Source: WRMS01 sp038562165
GTDB taxonomy: Bacteria > Bacillota > Peptococcia > DRI-13 > UBA5745
Assembly: GCA_038562165.1 (NCBI GenBank)
Contig: JBCFAO010000014.1
Span: 14,064 to 78,063 of the forward strand
DNA length: 64,000 nt
Direction of reading: 5' to 3'
The notes below the pieces were generated by a model. The model saw nothing but the letters and a program-made list of their open reading frames with translations, ran no database searches and was not told the origin of the DNA. Of the stretch, positions 24,120 to 32,216 are shown one piece after another; the first letter of the stretch is position 1, and each line of letters begins with the position of its first letter. The position numbers were made by a program, and so were the translations under genes.

Positions 24120-25382
24120 ATGGATTACGTTGCAGAGCTTCTGACCAAGGCTGATTCTGAATTAGCGGCGGCAATGGAGCGGGAAAAGGGCAGACAAAGC
24201 GAAAAAATTGAACTGATCGCCTCGGAAAACTATGTCAGTCCGGCGGTGATGGCGGCCCAAGGCTCGGTATTGACCAACAAGTATGCGGAAGGGTATCCCG
24301 GCAAACGCTATTATGGCGGCTGCGAATATGTGGATGTGGTTGAGAATCTGGCCATTGACCGGGCTAAAGCCTTGTTTGGGGCAGAGCATGCCAATGTACA
24401 GGCCCATTCCGGCGCCCAGGCCAATATGGCCGTTTACTTTGCCCTGGTGGAGCCCGGCGATACCATTGTAGGGATGAGCCTGGCCCACGGCGGTCACTTG
24501 ACCCATGGCTCACCGGTTAATATTTCCGGCAAATACTATAATTTCGTTCCCTATGGTGTGACTGAGGACAGCGAGATCATTGATTATGACGCTTTAAGAG
24601 AACTGATGCTGAAGACCCGACCCAAGCTGATGGTGGCGGGAGCCAGCGCTTATCCCAGAACCATCGATTTTGCTAAAATGTCGGCCATTGCCAAAGAAGC
24701 CGGTTCTCTTTTCATGGTGGATATGGCTCATATTGCCGGTTTAGTGGCTGCCGGCCTCCATCCCAATCCCGTGCCTTATGCCGATGTGGTGACTTCCACC
24801 ACCCATAAGACCTTACGGGGACCCAGGGGCGGCCTCATTCTCTGCAAAGAAGAGTTGGCCAAAGCCATTGATAAAGCCATTTTCCCCGGTATCCAGGGCG
24901 GCCCTCTCATGCATGTGATTGCTGCCAAGGCTATGTCATTTAAAGAGGCTCTGTCGCCTCAGTTTACGGTCTATCAGCAGCAGATTATCAATAATGCCCA
25001 GGTGCTGGCCAAGGAGCTGACGGCTAAAGGCTTCCGCCTGGTGTCCGGCGGCACCGACAATCATTTGATGCTGGTGGATTTGCGGCCGAAGAAGCTGACG
25101 GGCAAAGTAGCGGAAAAACTGCTGGATGAAGCCGGTATCACCGTCAATAAAAACGCTATCCCCTTCGATCCCGAAAGCCCCTTTGTCACCAGCGGTATCA
25201 GAATCGGCACTCCCGCCACTACCACCAGGGGCATGAAAGAGACGGATATGGCTGTTATTGCCGAAATCATCGATTTGGTTCTCAGCAACCCCGAGGATAG
25301 CGGTGTCTTAAATAAGGCCAAGATGATGGTTACCGATTTGACCAAGGACTTTCCTATCTTTGCCGAACAGTGGAGGTTATAA
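24120..25382 (+). CDS. glyA: Serine hydroxymethyltransferase
   Basis: PLP enzyme converting serine and tetrahydrofolate to glycine and methylene-THF. The PLP-lysine motif is VVTSTTHKTLRGPRGG, the N-terminus has EKIELIASENYVSPAVMAAQGSVLTNKYAEGYPGKRYYGGCE, and GIRIGTPATTTRGM is near the end. The frame is open from 24066, but ATG 24120 is preferred: AAGGGGG is well spaced and the protein (420 aa) then has the family's usual start. Its stop shares one base with the next start (TAATG), so coupling to comEB is expected. Methylene-THF also feeds thymidylate synthesis, which suits the dCMP deaminase neighbour. Confidence 0.96.
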   Translation: MDYVAELLTKADSELAAAMEREKGRQSEKIELIASENYVSPAVMAAQGSVLTNKYAEGYPGKRYYGGCEYVDVVENLAIDRAKALFGAEHANVQAHSGAQANMAVYFALVEPGDTIVGMSLAHGGHLTHGSPVNISGKYYNFVPYGVTEDSEIIDYDALRELMLKTRPKLMVAGASAYPRTIDFAKMSAIAKEAGSLFMVDMAHIAGLVAAGLHPNPVPYADVVTSTTHKTLRGPRGGLILCKEELAKAIDKAIFPGIQGGPLMHVIAAKAMSFKEALSPQFTVYQQQIINNAQVLAKELTAKGFRLVSGGTDNHLMLVDLRPKKLTGKVAEKLLDEAGITVNKNAIPFDPESPFVTSGIRIGTPATTTRGMKETDMAVIAEIIDLVLSNPEDSGVLNKAKMMVTDLTKDFPIFAEQWRL

Positions 25383-25858
25383 TGGAAACACGGCCCGGTT
25401 GGGATGATTATTTCATGGAAATTGCCGCTATGGTAGCCACCCGGTCCACTTGCCTGCGCCGGCAGGTAGGCTGTGTGATTGTGAAAGACCGCCGGATTTT
25501 GTCCACGGGCTACAACGGAGCTCCCAGCGGCGTAAGCCACTGTTCGGAAACCGGCTGCCGCCGGGAGAAGGAAGGTATTCCTTCCGGTCAGCGTCATGAA
25601 ATGTGCCGGGGAGTCCACGCCGAGCAGAATGCCATTATTCAAGGGGCCCGTTACGGCATCATTCTGCAGGGGGCTACGGCCTATATTACCACCCAGCCTT
25701 GCAGTATCTGTACAAAAATGCTGATTAATGCCGGCATCGAAGAAATCATTTTTGATGGCGATTATCCCGATGAGATGTCCCGCCTTTTATTGAAAGAAGC
25801 CGGCGTTTTCTGCCACAAGTACAAAAAGGCTCAGAATACTCCGGGAAAAGGTGTTTGA
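25382..25858 (+). CDS. comEB: Deoxycytidylate deaminase (ComEB-like)
   Basis: 158 residues of the zinc-dependent cytidine/deoxycytidylate deaminase fold. The zinc and catalytic motifs are VHAEQNAI (His, Glu) and TQPCSICTKM (two Cys). Additional Cys/His residues in CLRRQVGCVIV and HCSETGCRREKEGI fit the dCMP-deaminase subgroup. It supplies dUMP for thymidylate synthesis. GGAGG lies six bases before ATG 25382; the frame continues upstream to a GTG inside glyA, which lacks a binding site. Confidence 0.93.
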   Translation: METRPGWDDYFMEIAAMVATRSTCLRRQVGCVIVKDRRILSTGYNGAPSGVSHCSETGCRREKEGIPSGQRHEMCRGVHAEQNAIIQGARYGIILQGATAYITTQPCSICTKMLINAGIEEIIFDGDYPDEMSRLLLKEAGVFCHKYKKAQNTPGKGV

Positions 25859-25859
25859 G

Positions 25860-26213
25860 ATGAAAGGAAAGACGATTTCTTTACCCTGCCTGGATGGGCT
25901 GAATCCTACTCTTGAATCTACGGCGCTGAAGCTGATGGAAGAAACCGGTGAACTGGCTCAGGTCATCGGCAAATACAGAGGCATGAGCGGTGAGCCCAGC
26001 CGGCTGGAGCAGCAGCGGGTGGTGCAGTTGATTGTGGAAGAGCTGGTGGATGTGGCCCAGACCGCAGTGACGATGATGTATGTTTTAGAAAAAGAGTATA
26101 ATGTGGATATAGAGCAGACTTTAAGAGATCATGTGGCCAAAATGCATCAAAAAGGTTATATGACCGGTGTTTTGAATCAGCCGGCCCGGCTGATGGCGGA
26201 CACAGAAGAATAA
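25860..26213 (+). CDS. MazG-like nucleotide pyrophosphohydrolase domain protein
   Basis: 117 residues, all-helical, with the MazG/dUTPase-like metal motif: KLMEETGELAQVIG (E-x2-E pattern) and VEELVDVAQTAVTMMYVLE (E-x-x-D). Members hydrolyse non-canonical or excess (d)NTPs to monophosphates. Directly after a dCMP deaminase, a role in pyrimidine dNTP housekeeping is a fair inference. ATG 25860 follows AAAAGGTG with good spacing; the frame is open from a GTG at 25851 overlapping comEB. It ends the operon, before a strong terminator. Confidence 0.8.
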   Translation: MKGKTISLPCLDGLNPTLESTALKLMEETGELAQVIGKYRGMSGEPSRLEQQRVVQLIVEELVDVAQTAVTMMYVLEKEYNVDIEQTLRDHVAKMHQKGYMTGVLNQPARLMADTEE

Positions 26214-26235
26214 AATAGAACGGCAGCAAAAAGGA

Positions 26236-26267
26236 AGCCCCCAGATATCCGCTGGGGGCTGTTTTTT
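26236..26267. terminator. Bidirectional terminator between the mazG-like and larA-like genes
   Basis: AGCCCCCAG (26236-26244) and CTGGGGGCT (26252-26260) form a nine-pair stem followed by GTTTTTTAT on the plus strand. On the minus strand it is followed by TCCTTTTTG, so it also serves the converging larA-like gene. Confidence 0.85.
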
Positions 26268-26280
26268 ATGTGGGCCCATG

Positions 26281-27540
26281 TTATTGATTTGCCGCGTCCA
26301 CGATAGGCAGTGTGGAACCCCCATAGGGCATCAGCAGTATTGATGGGTTTGCAGCGCTGGCCGCCAATGCTGCGTCCAATGCATCCTGCACCTTGCGAAA
26401 GGGGCGCATAAATATTTTGCGGACAAAAGCTTCTTCCATTTCAGAAACAAGATAAATATTTGCCTTGCGCAAAATCAGGGCGATTGCCGCCGCTTTGTGG
26501 CCACCCAATACGAACTCCTGCTTGATTCTGGCGGTAAGTTCCTCCGGTGTATTTGCCCGAAGCATCCATTCTTCGAAGACCGGTTCACCCATTCCCTCCT
26601 GGCAGGAGCCAACCAGTATGATAATTCCCCCGTCCCGGACTGCAGAGCCTGCATTGTCAAGTGCCTTTTGCACCTGGTATAGGTTCAGATCTTTAGGGGC
26701 CCCGCCCTGGGAGACAATCACAATATCCGCTTTATAGCTGATATGCTTCTGGTAAAGTTGGTCCAGGGCGGCGCAGCCCCCGCGGTGTGCTTGAATATAA
26801 TGTCCTGCGAATGCACGGACGACTTTTTTATTCTTGTCCAAAATAACATTCAGAAGAAAGTGAATAGGACACAGCGCAATTGCTTCTTCCAGATCGCTGC
26901 GCACAGGGTTGCCCTCCAGAATGCCGACTTTCGCTTTGTCTTCCACCATCATCCGGTGATTGGCCTGGATGGCATCATGAGAGGATACGCCTGGCATAAT
27001 GGCTTTGGCACCGCCGGAGTAACCGGCAAAATAATGATATTCAATGTTGCCCAGGCAAATGCGCAAGTCGGCTGCGGCAACGGTCTTATCAATATCCACC
27101 GGGGTTCCCGCCTCTGTGATACCCAGACGCACAAAGCCCTCTGTTCCCGAATCAATACAGCGAAGGCGGCGAAAAACCTCAGGGCCAACTAATTCTTCCT
27201 TTTCGGATTCTGTATGGAACCGATGGCTGCCCAGTGCAAAGACGATCGTAATGTTTTGACTGGGGACTCCGGTATCGTACAGACGCTGGAGCACGAGGGG
27301 CAACACGGTTTTGCTGGGCATTGGCCGGGTGATGTCGCTTGTTACAATGACGATATTATCCTTCGGCTGCACTATTTCCTCCAATCTGCTGGCGCCAATC
27401 GGAAAATCCAGGGCCTGCCTGATAACTTGATCTTCTGCAATTGTTTGCTCTAGTTGATTGGGCAGCAGCAAATCGGTATGGATGTTATCCGGAATAGTGA
27501 AGCGTTGCGGAGTTTTGCCAAAGCCTATCGTGTGTTCCAT
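26281..27540 (-). CDS. LarA-family (nickel-pincer lactate racemase-like) protein
   Basis: 419 residues of the LarA/DUF2088 family. Motifs in order: VTSDITRPMPS, FALGSHRFHTESEKEELVG (first His motif), GNIEYHYFAGYSGGAKAIMPGVSSHDAIQANHRMM (His pair and the Lys that carries the NPN cofactor in LarA), and VSQGGAPKDLNLYQVQKALDNA near the C-terminal domain. Known members racemise or epimerise 2-hydroxyacids using a nickel pincer cofactor. The cofactor genes larB, larC and larE are not in the window. It is the last gene of a three-gene set with a transporter and an amidohydrolase, so its substrate is probably a catabolised hydroxy- or amino-acid derivative, not necessarily lactate. GGAGGCCCC precedes the ATG. 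Confidence 0.85.
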   Translation of the reverse strand: MEHTIGFGKTPQRFTIPDNIHTDLLLPNQLEQTIAEDQVIRQALDFPIGASRLEEIVQPKDNIVIVTSDITRPMPSKTVLPLVLQRLYDTGVPSQNITIVFALGSHRFHTESEKEELVGPEVFRRLRCIDSGTEGFVRLGITEAGTPVDIDKTVAAADLRICLGNIEYHYFAGYSGGAKAIMPGVSSHDAIQANHRMMVEDKAKVGILEGNPVRSDLEEAIALCPIHFLLNVILDKNKKVVRAFAGHYIQAHRGGCAALDQLYQKHISYKADIVIVSQGGAPKDLNLYQVQKALDNAGSAVRDGGIIILVGSCQEGMGEPVFEEWMLRANTPEELTARIKQEFVLGGHKAAAIALILRKANIYLVSEMEEAFVRKIFMRPFRKVQDALDAALAASAANPSILLMPYGGSTLPIVDAANQ

Positions 27541-27591
27541 GGGGCCTCCTGGGTCACTGTATTTTGGCTGCTCAACTATGTGATGGTACTT

Positions 27592-28878
27592 CTAAAATGC
27601 CGGGAATAAAGTCATGGTATAGAAGACATATCCGACAATCAGCACAATGGAGATAAGCCAGCCTTGCTTGAAGAGGGATTTGATGTCATAGCCGCCGGCG
27701 CCCATGGCCAGGGGGATGGCAGGAGTAGCCATTGGAGTCATAAAAGCAGTAAGGCTGCCGGCGGTAATCAGGATCATCAGCCCGATGGGATTTGCACCTA
27801 GTGACTGGCAGGTGAGCAGGCAGATGGGGACAAAGATGTTCATCACTGCTTGATTGAGCATGAATTGTGTGATAATGAAGGGAATTGCGAAAAAGAGAAG
27901 ACCCAGAAGGTAGTTGTTTTGCGTGCCGCCAACAATACTGGCAAGCCAGTCGCCGACGACGACGCCGGCCCCGGTGTCATTGAGGGCATTGCCCATTGCC
28001 AGTGCGCCCACGTACATGCAGGCGATTGAAATAGGCATAGCCGCAATAGCTTCTTTTTCCGTCAGTACACCGCAGACTACGGTAAGCACTGCTCCCACCA
28101 GACAGATTTGCCAGGCGGGGATGCCAATCTGAGAGTTAAACACCAGCATGATAATAGCAACGAAAAATATGACATAGCCCATGGTTTCGGAAAAGGGCTT
28201 AAGAGGCTTCTTTTCCGCTTGGCTGGCGGCTGCGCCGGAGATTGGCACAATAGGCTGGTTCGGAGAGAATTTTGGAGCAAAAAAGTAAGCCCATAGTAAA
28301 ATGATGATAAAGAGGGGTAATCTGCCTACGGTAAAGTCAAAGGCGTTCATGGTAATATCGGTAAATCCGTAAGTCTCCAGATAGCCGTTATACTGCCCGG
28401 TAGCCGTAATGGCATAGCCGAAAGGCAGTACGGCGCAGCAGCCAATGGCTACAACGGCAAGGGGAAACATAATTTTGGACGGGCTCACGTTGAACTGCTT
28501 ACAGGTAGTTGAAGCCAGGGGAAAGACAATTGCGAAAGCAACCATGGGACTGGTCAGAAAGCTGGTGAGCAGCGCAGCCAGAATGATATAGCCGGCATAA
28601 GCTTTATTGAAGGAGCCGCCAGACGCTTTCATTATAGAGGCAGACATTTTGTCAACGAATTGTGTGCGATTAAGCCCTGCCGCAATAACGAACATGCCGA
28701 CAATCAGGACGGTATTGGAGTTGCCAAAACCGCTGATCGCCTTGGCGCCGTCAAGACAACCGGTCACCACCAGCGCAATCAAGGTGAGCAATGAGGTAAT
28801 TGCCATGGGAAACTTATTGATGATATAGCTGACTAAAGACAGGGCAAAGATAATGATACAGATAACCAGTGTGTTCAT
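27592..28878 (-). CDS. SLC13/citrate-transporter-like anion permease
   Basis: 428 residues, ten or more membrane segments, with the IT-superfamily pattern: GNSNTVLIVGMFVIAAGLNRTQFVD, an intramembrane SFLTSPMVAFAIVFPLA loop, NDTGAGVVVGDWL in the second half and TPMATPAIPLAMGAGGY near the end, matching the paired substrate-site loops of SLC13-type carriers. Likely imports a carboxylate or related anion. It lies between an amidohydrolase and a LarA-like gene on one strand, with gaps of ~50 bp, so it probably brings in the substrate of that pathway. A GGAGGATATT sequence precedes the ATG. Confidence 0.8.
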   Translation of the reverse strand: MNTLVICIIIFALSLVSYIINKFPMAITSLLTLIALVVTGCLDGAKAISGFGNSNTVLIVGMFVIAAGLNRTQFVDKMSASIMKASGGSFNKAYAGYIILAALLTSFLTSPMVAFAIVFPLASTTCKQFNVSPSKIMFPLAVVAIGCCAVLPFGYAITATGQYNGYLETYGFTDITMNAFDFTVGRLPLFIIILLWAYFFAPKFSPNQPIVPISGAAASQAEKKPLKPFSETMGYVIFFVAIIMLVFNSQIGIPAWQICLVGAVLTVVCGVLTEKEAIAAMPISIACMYVGALAMGNALNDTGAGVVVGDWLASIVGGTQNNYLLGLLFFAIPFIITQFMLNQAVMNIFVPICLLTCQSLGANPIGLMILITAGSLTAFMTPMATPAIPLAMGAGGYDIKSLFKQGWLISIVLIVGYVFYTMTLFPAF

Positions 28879-28929
28879 AATATCCTCCTCATCGATTAGA
28901 ACAATACAACAACGGGTTAGTCTGAAGCT

Positions 28930-30114
28930 TTATTTGGAGGCCGCCAGTGCATCGAGAGCAGCCTTGCCGATGGGCCGGTTTTTGCCGCGGCTCCGTCTTG
29001 GGGTAAAGATCTTGGAGCCGACGCAAGTGAATATAGACTGCAACTTTTTATCGCCCGCCAGCTCGGTGCCGGCGCTGTCAATGTAGGTAAAATTGCCGTA
29101 CTCCACCTTAAAAGCCGTGAAATCGGCAGGTTTTCCCTCCTTGATTTCCAGAGCCTTGTCCGTAAGGCCCAGCAGGCGGACCGGGGCTTCGGTAATCATG
29201 CGAATGGCCTGATCCAGGCTGACTCCCAGACAGAGGAATTTGGAGAGAGTTGTGGCCATGTTGAATACCGGACCGTCAATGTCAGAGACATGGAGATCGG
29301 TGGAGATGGTATCCAGTTCAAAGCCCTGGGCCATTGCTGCCTGTGCCACCTCAAAGGTAAAGCTGTTGATGCCGTGGCCCATATCGAAGATGACGCCGCG
29401 CTTGCGTGCCTCCAGCACGCACTGCTTTACCTTGCCGCCTTTATCGAGAATGCCTGAATCGGTCTTAGCGTATGTATGGGTGAGCTGATCGCCCTTCTTC
29501 ATAAAGCCAAGAATGGTTTCAGTGCTCAAATCACAGCGGGTTGCATGGACGCACATGGTTGTACCGAGCTCGTCGCACAGTTCCCGGATAGCTCTCAGCG
29601 CTGCCAGAGGATCGGCACACATCGCGCTGGTTACCCGTACCTTCAGGCCGCATAGTTCGTCACGGTATTTGTTAAATGCAGCCTTGCAGGCATCTTTGTC
29701 CAGATTGTCCATATCGTTCAGTTCATAACCGAGAATAGGTAATCCTATACGAGAGATGTTCAGAAAGGATTTGTATTTCAGGTCGGTGCACCAGCGTACA
29801 TAGTGCCGGAAATCCGCAAAAGTATCGGCTCCGGCTGTGCCAGGGTCCACTGCGTAGGTGACTCCCTCAGGAAGAAAGTAAATCTGTGGGTCTACTCCCA
29901 CGCCAGGACTGTCATAGTAGAAGTGGGCGTGAGGATCTACCCAACCGGTAGTGATGGTCAGGCCTTGGGCATCGATTGTTTCCTCCGCAGCGGCGCTGAG
30001 CTCCTCACCGATTCGGGTGACAATACCGTTTTCCACCAAGATATCTCCTTTGGAGACGACACCGTCAAAGATGGACATGATAGATGCATTTTTAATCAAG
30101 TAGCTTCGTAGCAT
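28930..30114 (-). CDS. Amidohydrolase/deacetylase-family metallohydrolase
   Basis: 394 residues of the dihydroorotase-like amidohydrolase superfamily (EF_0837/AHA_3915 type). The N-terminal beta-sandwich strand leads into the metal motif GWVDPHAHFYYD (HxH). The bridging Lys is probably in CGLKVRVT, and a His ligand in MCVHATRC. The last ligand region is TISTDLHVSD with the catalytic Asp. GKPADFTAFKVEYG closes the sandwich. Members hydrolyse cyclic amides, deacetylate N-acyl amino acids or relatives; the substrate here is unknown. First gene of the set, divergent from the LysR gene; GGGGGAGCAGG precedes the ATG. Confidence 0.85.
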   Translation of the reverse strand: MLRSYLIKNASIMSIFDGVVSKGDILVENGIVTRIGEELSAAAEETIDAQGLTITTGWVDPHAHFYYDSPGVGVDPQIYFLPEGVTYAVDPGTAGADTFADFRHYVRWCTDLKYKSFLNISRIGLPILGYELNDMDNLDKDACKAAFNKYRDELCGLKVRVTSAMCADPLAALRAIRELCDELGTTMCVHATRCDLSTETILGFMKKGDQLTHTYAKTDSGILDKGGKVKQCVLEARKRGVIFDMGHGINSFTFEVAQAAMAQGFELDTISTDLHVSDIDGPVFNMATTLSKFLCLGVSLDQAIRMITEAPVRLLGLTDKALEIKEGKPADFTAFKVEYGNFTYIDSAGTELAGDKKLQSIFTCVGSKIFTPRRSRGKNRPIGKAALDALAASK

Positions 30115-30174
30115 CCTGCTCCCCCTTTCTGTAACTTGGCTGCCTATTGTGTCTCAGATATCTGAACAAGTGTA

Positions 30175-30197
30175 TTATATTAGTGGAAGTAATATAA
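30175..30197. promoter_or_regulatory. Inverted repeat in the lysR-amidohydrolase divergent region
   Basis: TTATATTA (30175-30182), a seven-base spacer and TAATATAA (30190-30197) form a perfect dyad about 20 bp upstream of the lysR -35 box and 60 bp before the divergent amidohydrolase start. The size and symmetry fit a LysR recognition site. A second dyad, AATTATAT-N11-ATATAATT (30218-30244), overlaps the lysR promoter itself and may allow autoregulation. Confidence 0.6.
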
Positions 30198-30214
30198 GTA
30201 AAATACATTTTATC

Positions 30215-30243
30215 TTGAATTATATAAAAATAATTGATATAAT
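30215..30243 (+). promoter_or_regulatory. Sigma-A promoter of the lysR gene
   Basis: TTGAAT (30215-30220) and TATAAT (30238-30243) are 17 bp apart, 30 bp before ATG 30273. Confidence 0.7.
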
Positions 30244-30272
30244 TTTACTGGCGATCGGAGGAGACGTATGTA

Positions 30273-31160
30273 ATGAAGCTACAACAATTGCGTTATTTTC
30301 AGGCAGCTTGCCGGTATGGGAGCACCCTTCATGCGGCTGAAGCCCTCCATATATCGCAACCCACTGTGTCTATGGCCATCAAAGAGTTGGAGCAGGAGTT
30401 TGGTTTGACCCTCATCACCCGGCAGTACAAGGGCTTCTCATTGACCCATGAGGGAAAAACCTTTCTGGAGCTGACCGAAAGGCTGTTGGATTACGCAGAC
30501 AATGTGGTCCAAATAATGAGGGATCTTGGTCAAAAACGTAACCTTATCCGCTTGGGCATGCCTCCGATGATCGGTTCGATTCTCTTTCCCATGATTTATG
30601 TGGATTTTGGCCGTAAGCACCCGGAAGTAAACTTCACTACGGCGGAATCCGGCAGCCGAATGCTTCTGCAGCAGCTTAACGATAATTTGCTGGATATGGT
30701 GTTTGTGCCTCATACCGGGCCCTTACCGGCTGAATATGGGGCGATACCTGTGATGTGTATGGAAACTGTGTGCTGTGTGTCCAAAGAACACCGCCTGGCA
30801 AAAAACCAGAGTATAACTGTTGAGGATTTGCGTAACGAACCTCTGGTCATGTTTCGGAACAGCTTTTTCCAAAATGAACTGATCTCACAAATGTTTGAAC
30901 GGCGCAGTATTGAGCCGAAGGTGCTGCATTACTCGGAGCAGCTATCCACTATTCAAAAACTGGTGGAAAGCAATACGGCAGTGGGGTTTATCTTCCGCAA
31001 TATTTCCGAGCAGATAACCAATATCGTCAATCTGTCCTTTGAGCCCAAGGTTACGCTGCAGGTAAGCCTTGCCTGGAGGAACAGCAGCTATATGTATAGT
31101 GATATGCTCAAGTTCATCCAGTATTTTAAATCACTGAAACTAGATAAAGCAGATGCATAG
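30273..31160 (+). CDS. LysR-family transcriptional regulator
   Basis: 295 residues. The N-terminal helix-turn-helix is typical (LRYFQAACRYGSTLHAAEALHISQPTVSMAIKELEQEFG), followed by the linker helix and a periplasmic-binding-fold effector domain beginning IRLGMPPMIGSILFPMIY. It is divergent from the amidohydrolase-permease-LarA set, the usual layout for a LysR protein and its target operon, with an inverted repeat between. The inducer is presumably a pathway substrate. CGGAGGAGACG lies upstream of ATG 30273. Confidence 0.92.
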   Translation: MKLQQLRYFQAACRYGSTLHAAEALHISQPTVSMAIKELEQEFGLTLITRQYKGFSLTHEGKTFLELTERLLDYADNVVQIMRDLGQKRNLIRLGMPPMIGSILFPMIYVDFGRKHPEVNFTTAESGSRMLLQQLNDNLLDMVFVPHTGPLPAEYGAIPVMCMETVCCVSKEHRLAKNQSITVEDLRNEPLVMFRNSFFQNELISQMFERRSIEPKVLHYSEQLSTIQKLVESNTAVGFIFRNISEQITNIVNLSFEPKVTLQVSLAWRNSSYMYSDMLKFIQYFKSLKLDKADA

Positions 31161-31180
31161 CATATCCTTAATAATATAAA

Positions 31181-31228
31181 AAGGCTAAGTTGACCCGGCG
31201 GTGAGCAGGGCAGCTTAGCCTTTTTTAT
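31181..31228 (+). terminator. Intrinsic terminator after lysR
   Basis: AAGGCTAAG (31181-31189) pairs with CTTAGCCTT (31214-31222), followed by a T-rich TTTTATGG. A run of As on the other side makes it potentially bidirectional. Confidence 0.8.
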
Positions 31229-31313
31229 GGTGATATGGTCACGGTAATGAAGGGCGAAAAACAGTAGAATGATGAACAAAGGTACTACAACAGGAGAAGA
31301 AGGGAGGACTAAA

Positions 31314-31475
31314 ATGAAATATATCATTGGTATTGCTATCGGTGCTTTAGTCGGCTATTTTGTATTCTACCGGTTGATCGGCTGCAGCGGCGGAACCTGT
31401 CCTATAACATCAAATCCTTATACGTCTATCATCTATGGCAGCGTGTTAGGTGCGCTTTTGTCGGCACAATTTTGA
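31314..31475 (+). CDS. Small two-helix membrane protein with a CxGGxC loop
   Basis: 53 residues starting MKYIIGIAIGALVGYFVFYRLIGC. A first membrane helix is followed by the loop GCSGGTCPITSNPYTS and a second helix (IIYGSVLGALLSAQF). The pattern matches a family of tiny membrane proteins annotated DUF6132-like, often near redox or thioredoxin genes; the two Cys could form a disulfide. The frame extends upstream to 31269, but GGGAGG is spaced for ATG 31314. Function unknown. Confidence 0.65.
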   Translation: MKYIIGIAIGALVGYFVFYRLIGCSGGTCPITSNPYTSIIYGSVLGALLSAQF

Positions 31476-31554
31476 CAGCAGGGTTACAGGCGGCTATGGC
31501 ATCTAGCAGGAGTTTGGCTTGATGGTCATTGCCGGCTCCAATTATTGGCTTAGT

Positions 31555-32199
31555 TTACTTTACGGGAAAATCAAAATAAGTGTCGGGATAGGGTTCCTTC
31601 GCCAGACTAAAATGCCACCATTCGCAGGAATAGGTAACAAAACCGCTGTCGGTCATGGCCTGCCGTAAAATCTGGCGATTATGCTCCTGCTGGTCAGTGA
31701 GACCTTCGGTGACGATATGGGAGCGGGGATCCATATAGTCGAAGATGGAGCCCATATCCAGTTCCTGATAGGTTTTGCTATCCACGATGGTAAGATCTAC
31801 GGCGCTGCCCCGGGAATGGCCGGATTTTTTCGCTATATAGCCAATATTGAAGAAATCTGCTTTATCCACATTGGGGAAATGAACGGGTTTGCGCCGGATA
31901 TCTTGAATATCGCTGCCCCAGCGTACAAAATCATCTACAGCCTGTTGAGGACGATAAGCGTCATAGATTTTCATGATATATCCTTGCTTGCGCAAGATAT
32001 CTGCCGCTTTAATGCAGCACTCTGCCGCCTCCCGGCTCATGATCACCAAGGGCTGTTCATAGCCTGTGATCCGGCGGCCGATAAAATTATCGCTGCCCCA
32101 ATATTTTGCATCAATGATGCAATCCTCAATCAGTTCATCAATATAAACGAAGCCTTGGGGCAGCCCCGCTTTGGGGACGCCCAGCGTACTAATATTCAT
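31555..32199 (-). CDS. D-Ala-D-Ala dipeptidase (VanX/DdpX family)
   Basis: 214 residues of peptidase family M15D. The zinc-binding motif is SGHSRGSAVDLTI (His, Asp) with the third ligand in SCEWWHFSL (Glu-Trp-Trp-His). The substrate Arg is in YDAYRPQQAVDDFVRW. No signal peptide, so it acts in the cytoplasm, as VanX does, splitting D-Ala-D-Ala. Without vanH/vanA nearby it is more likely used to recycle peptidoglycan dipeptide than for glycopeptide resistance. The permease gene 17 bp upstream is probably co-transcribed. Confidence 0.88.
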   Translation of the reverse strand: MNISTLGVPKAGLPQGFVYIDELIEDCIIDAKYWGSDNFIGRRITGYEQPLVIMSREAAECCIKAADILRKQGYIMKIYDAYRPQQAVDDFVRWGSDIQDIRRKPVHFPNVDKADFFNIGYIAKKSGHSRGSAVDLTIVDSKTYQELDMGSIFDYMDPRSHIVTEGLTDQQEHNRQILRQAMTDSGFVTYSCEWWHFSLAKEPYPDTYFDFPVK

Positions 32200-32216
32200 C
32201 TCTATTTGTCCTCATT

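Noticed and set aside
31555..32199. Vancomycin-resistance determinant
   Set aside because: VanX- and VanW-like genes are present but 10 kb apart and without vanH, vanA/B or vanRS, so a resistance cluster is not supported.
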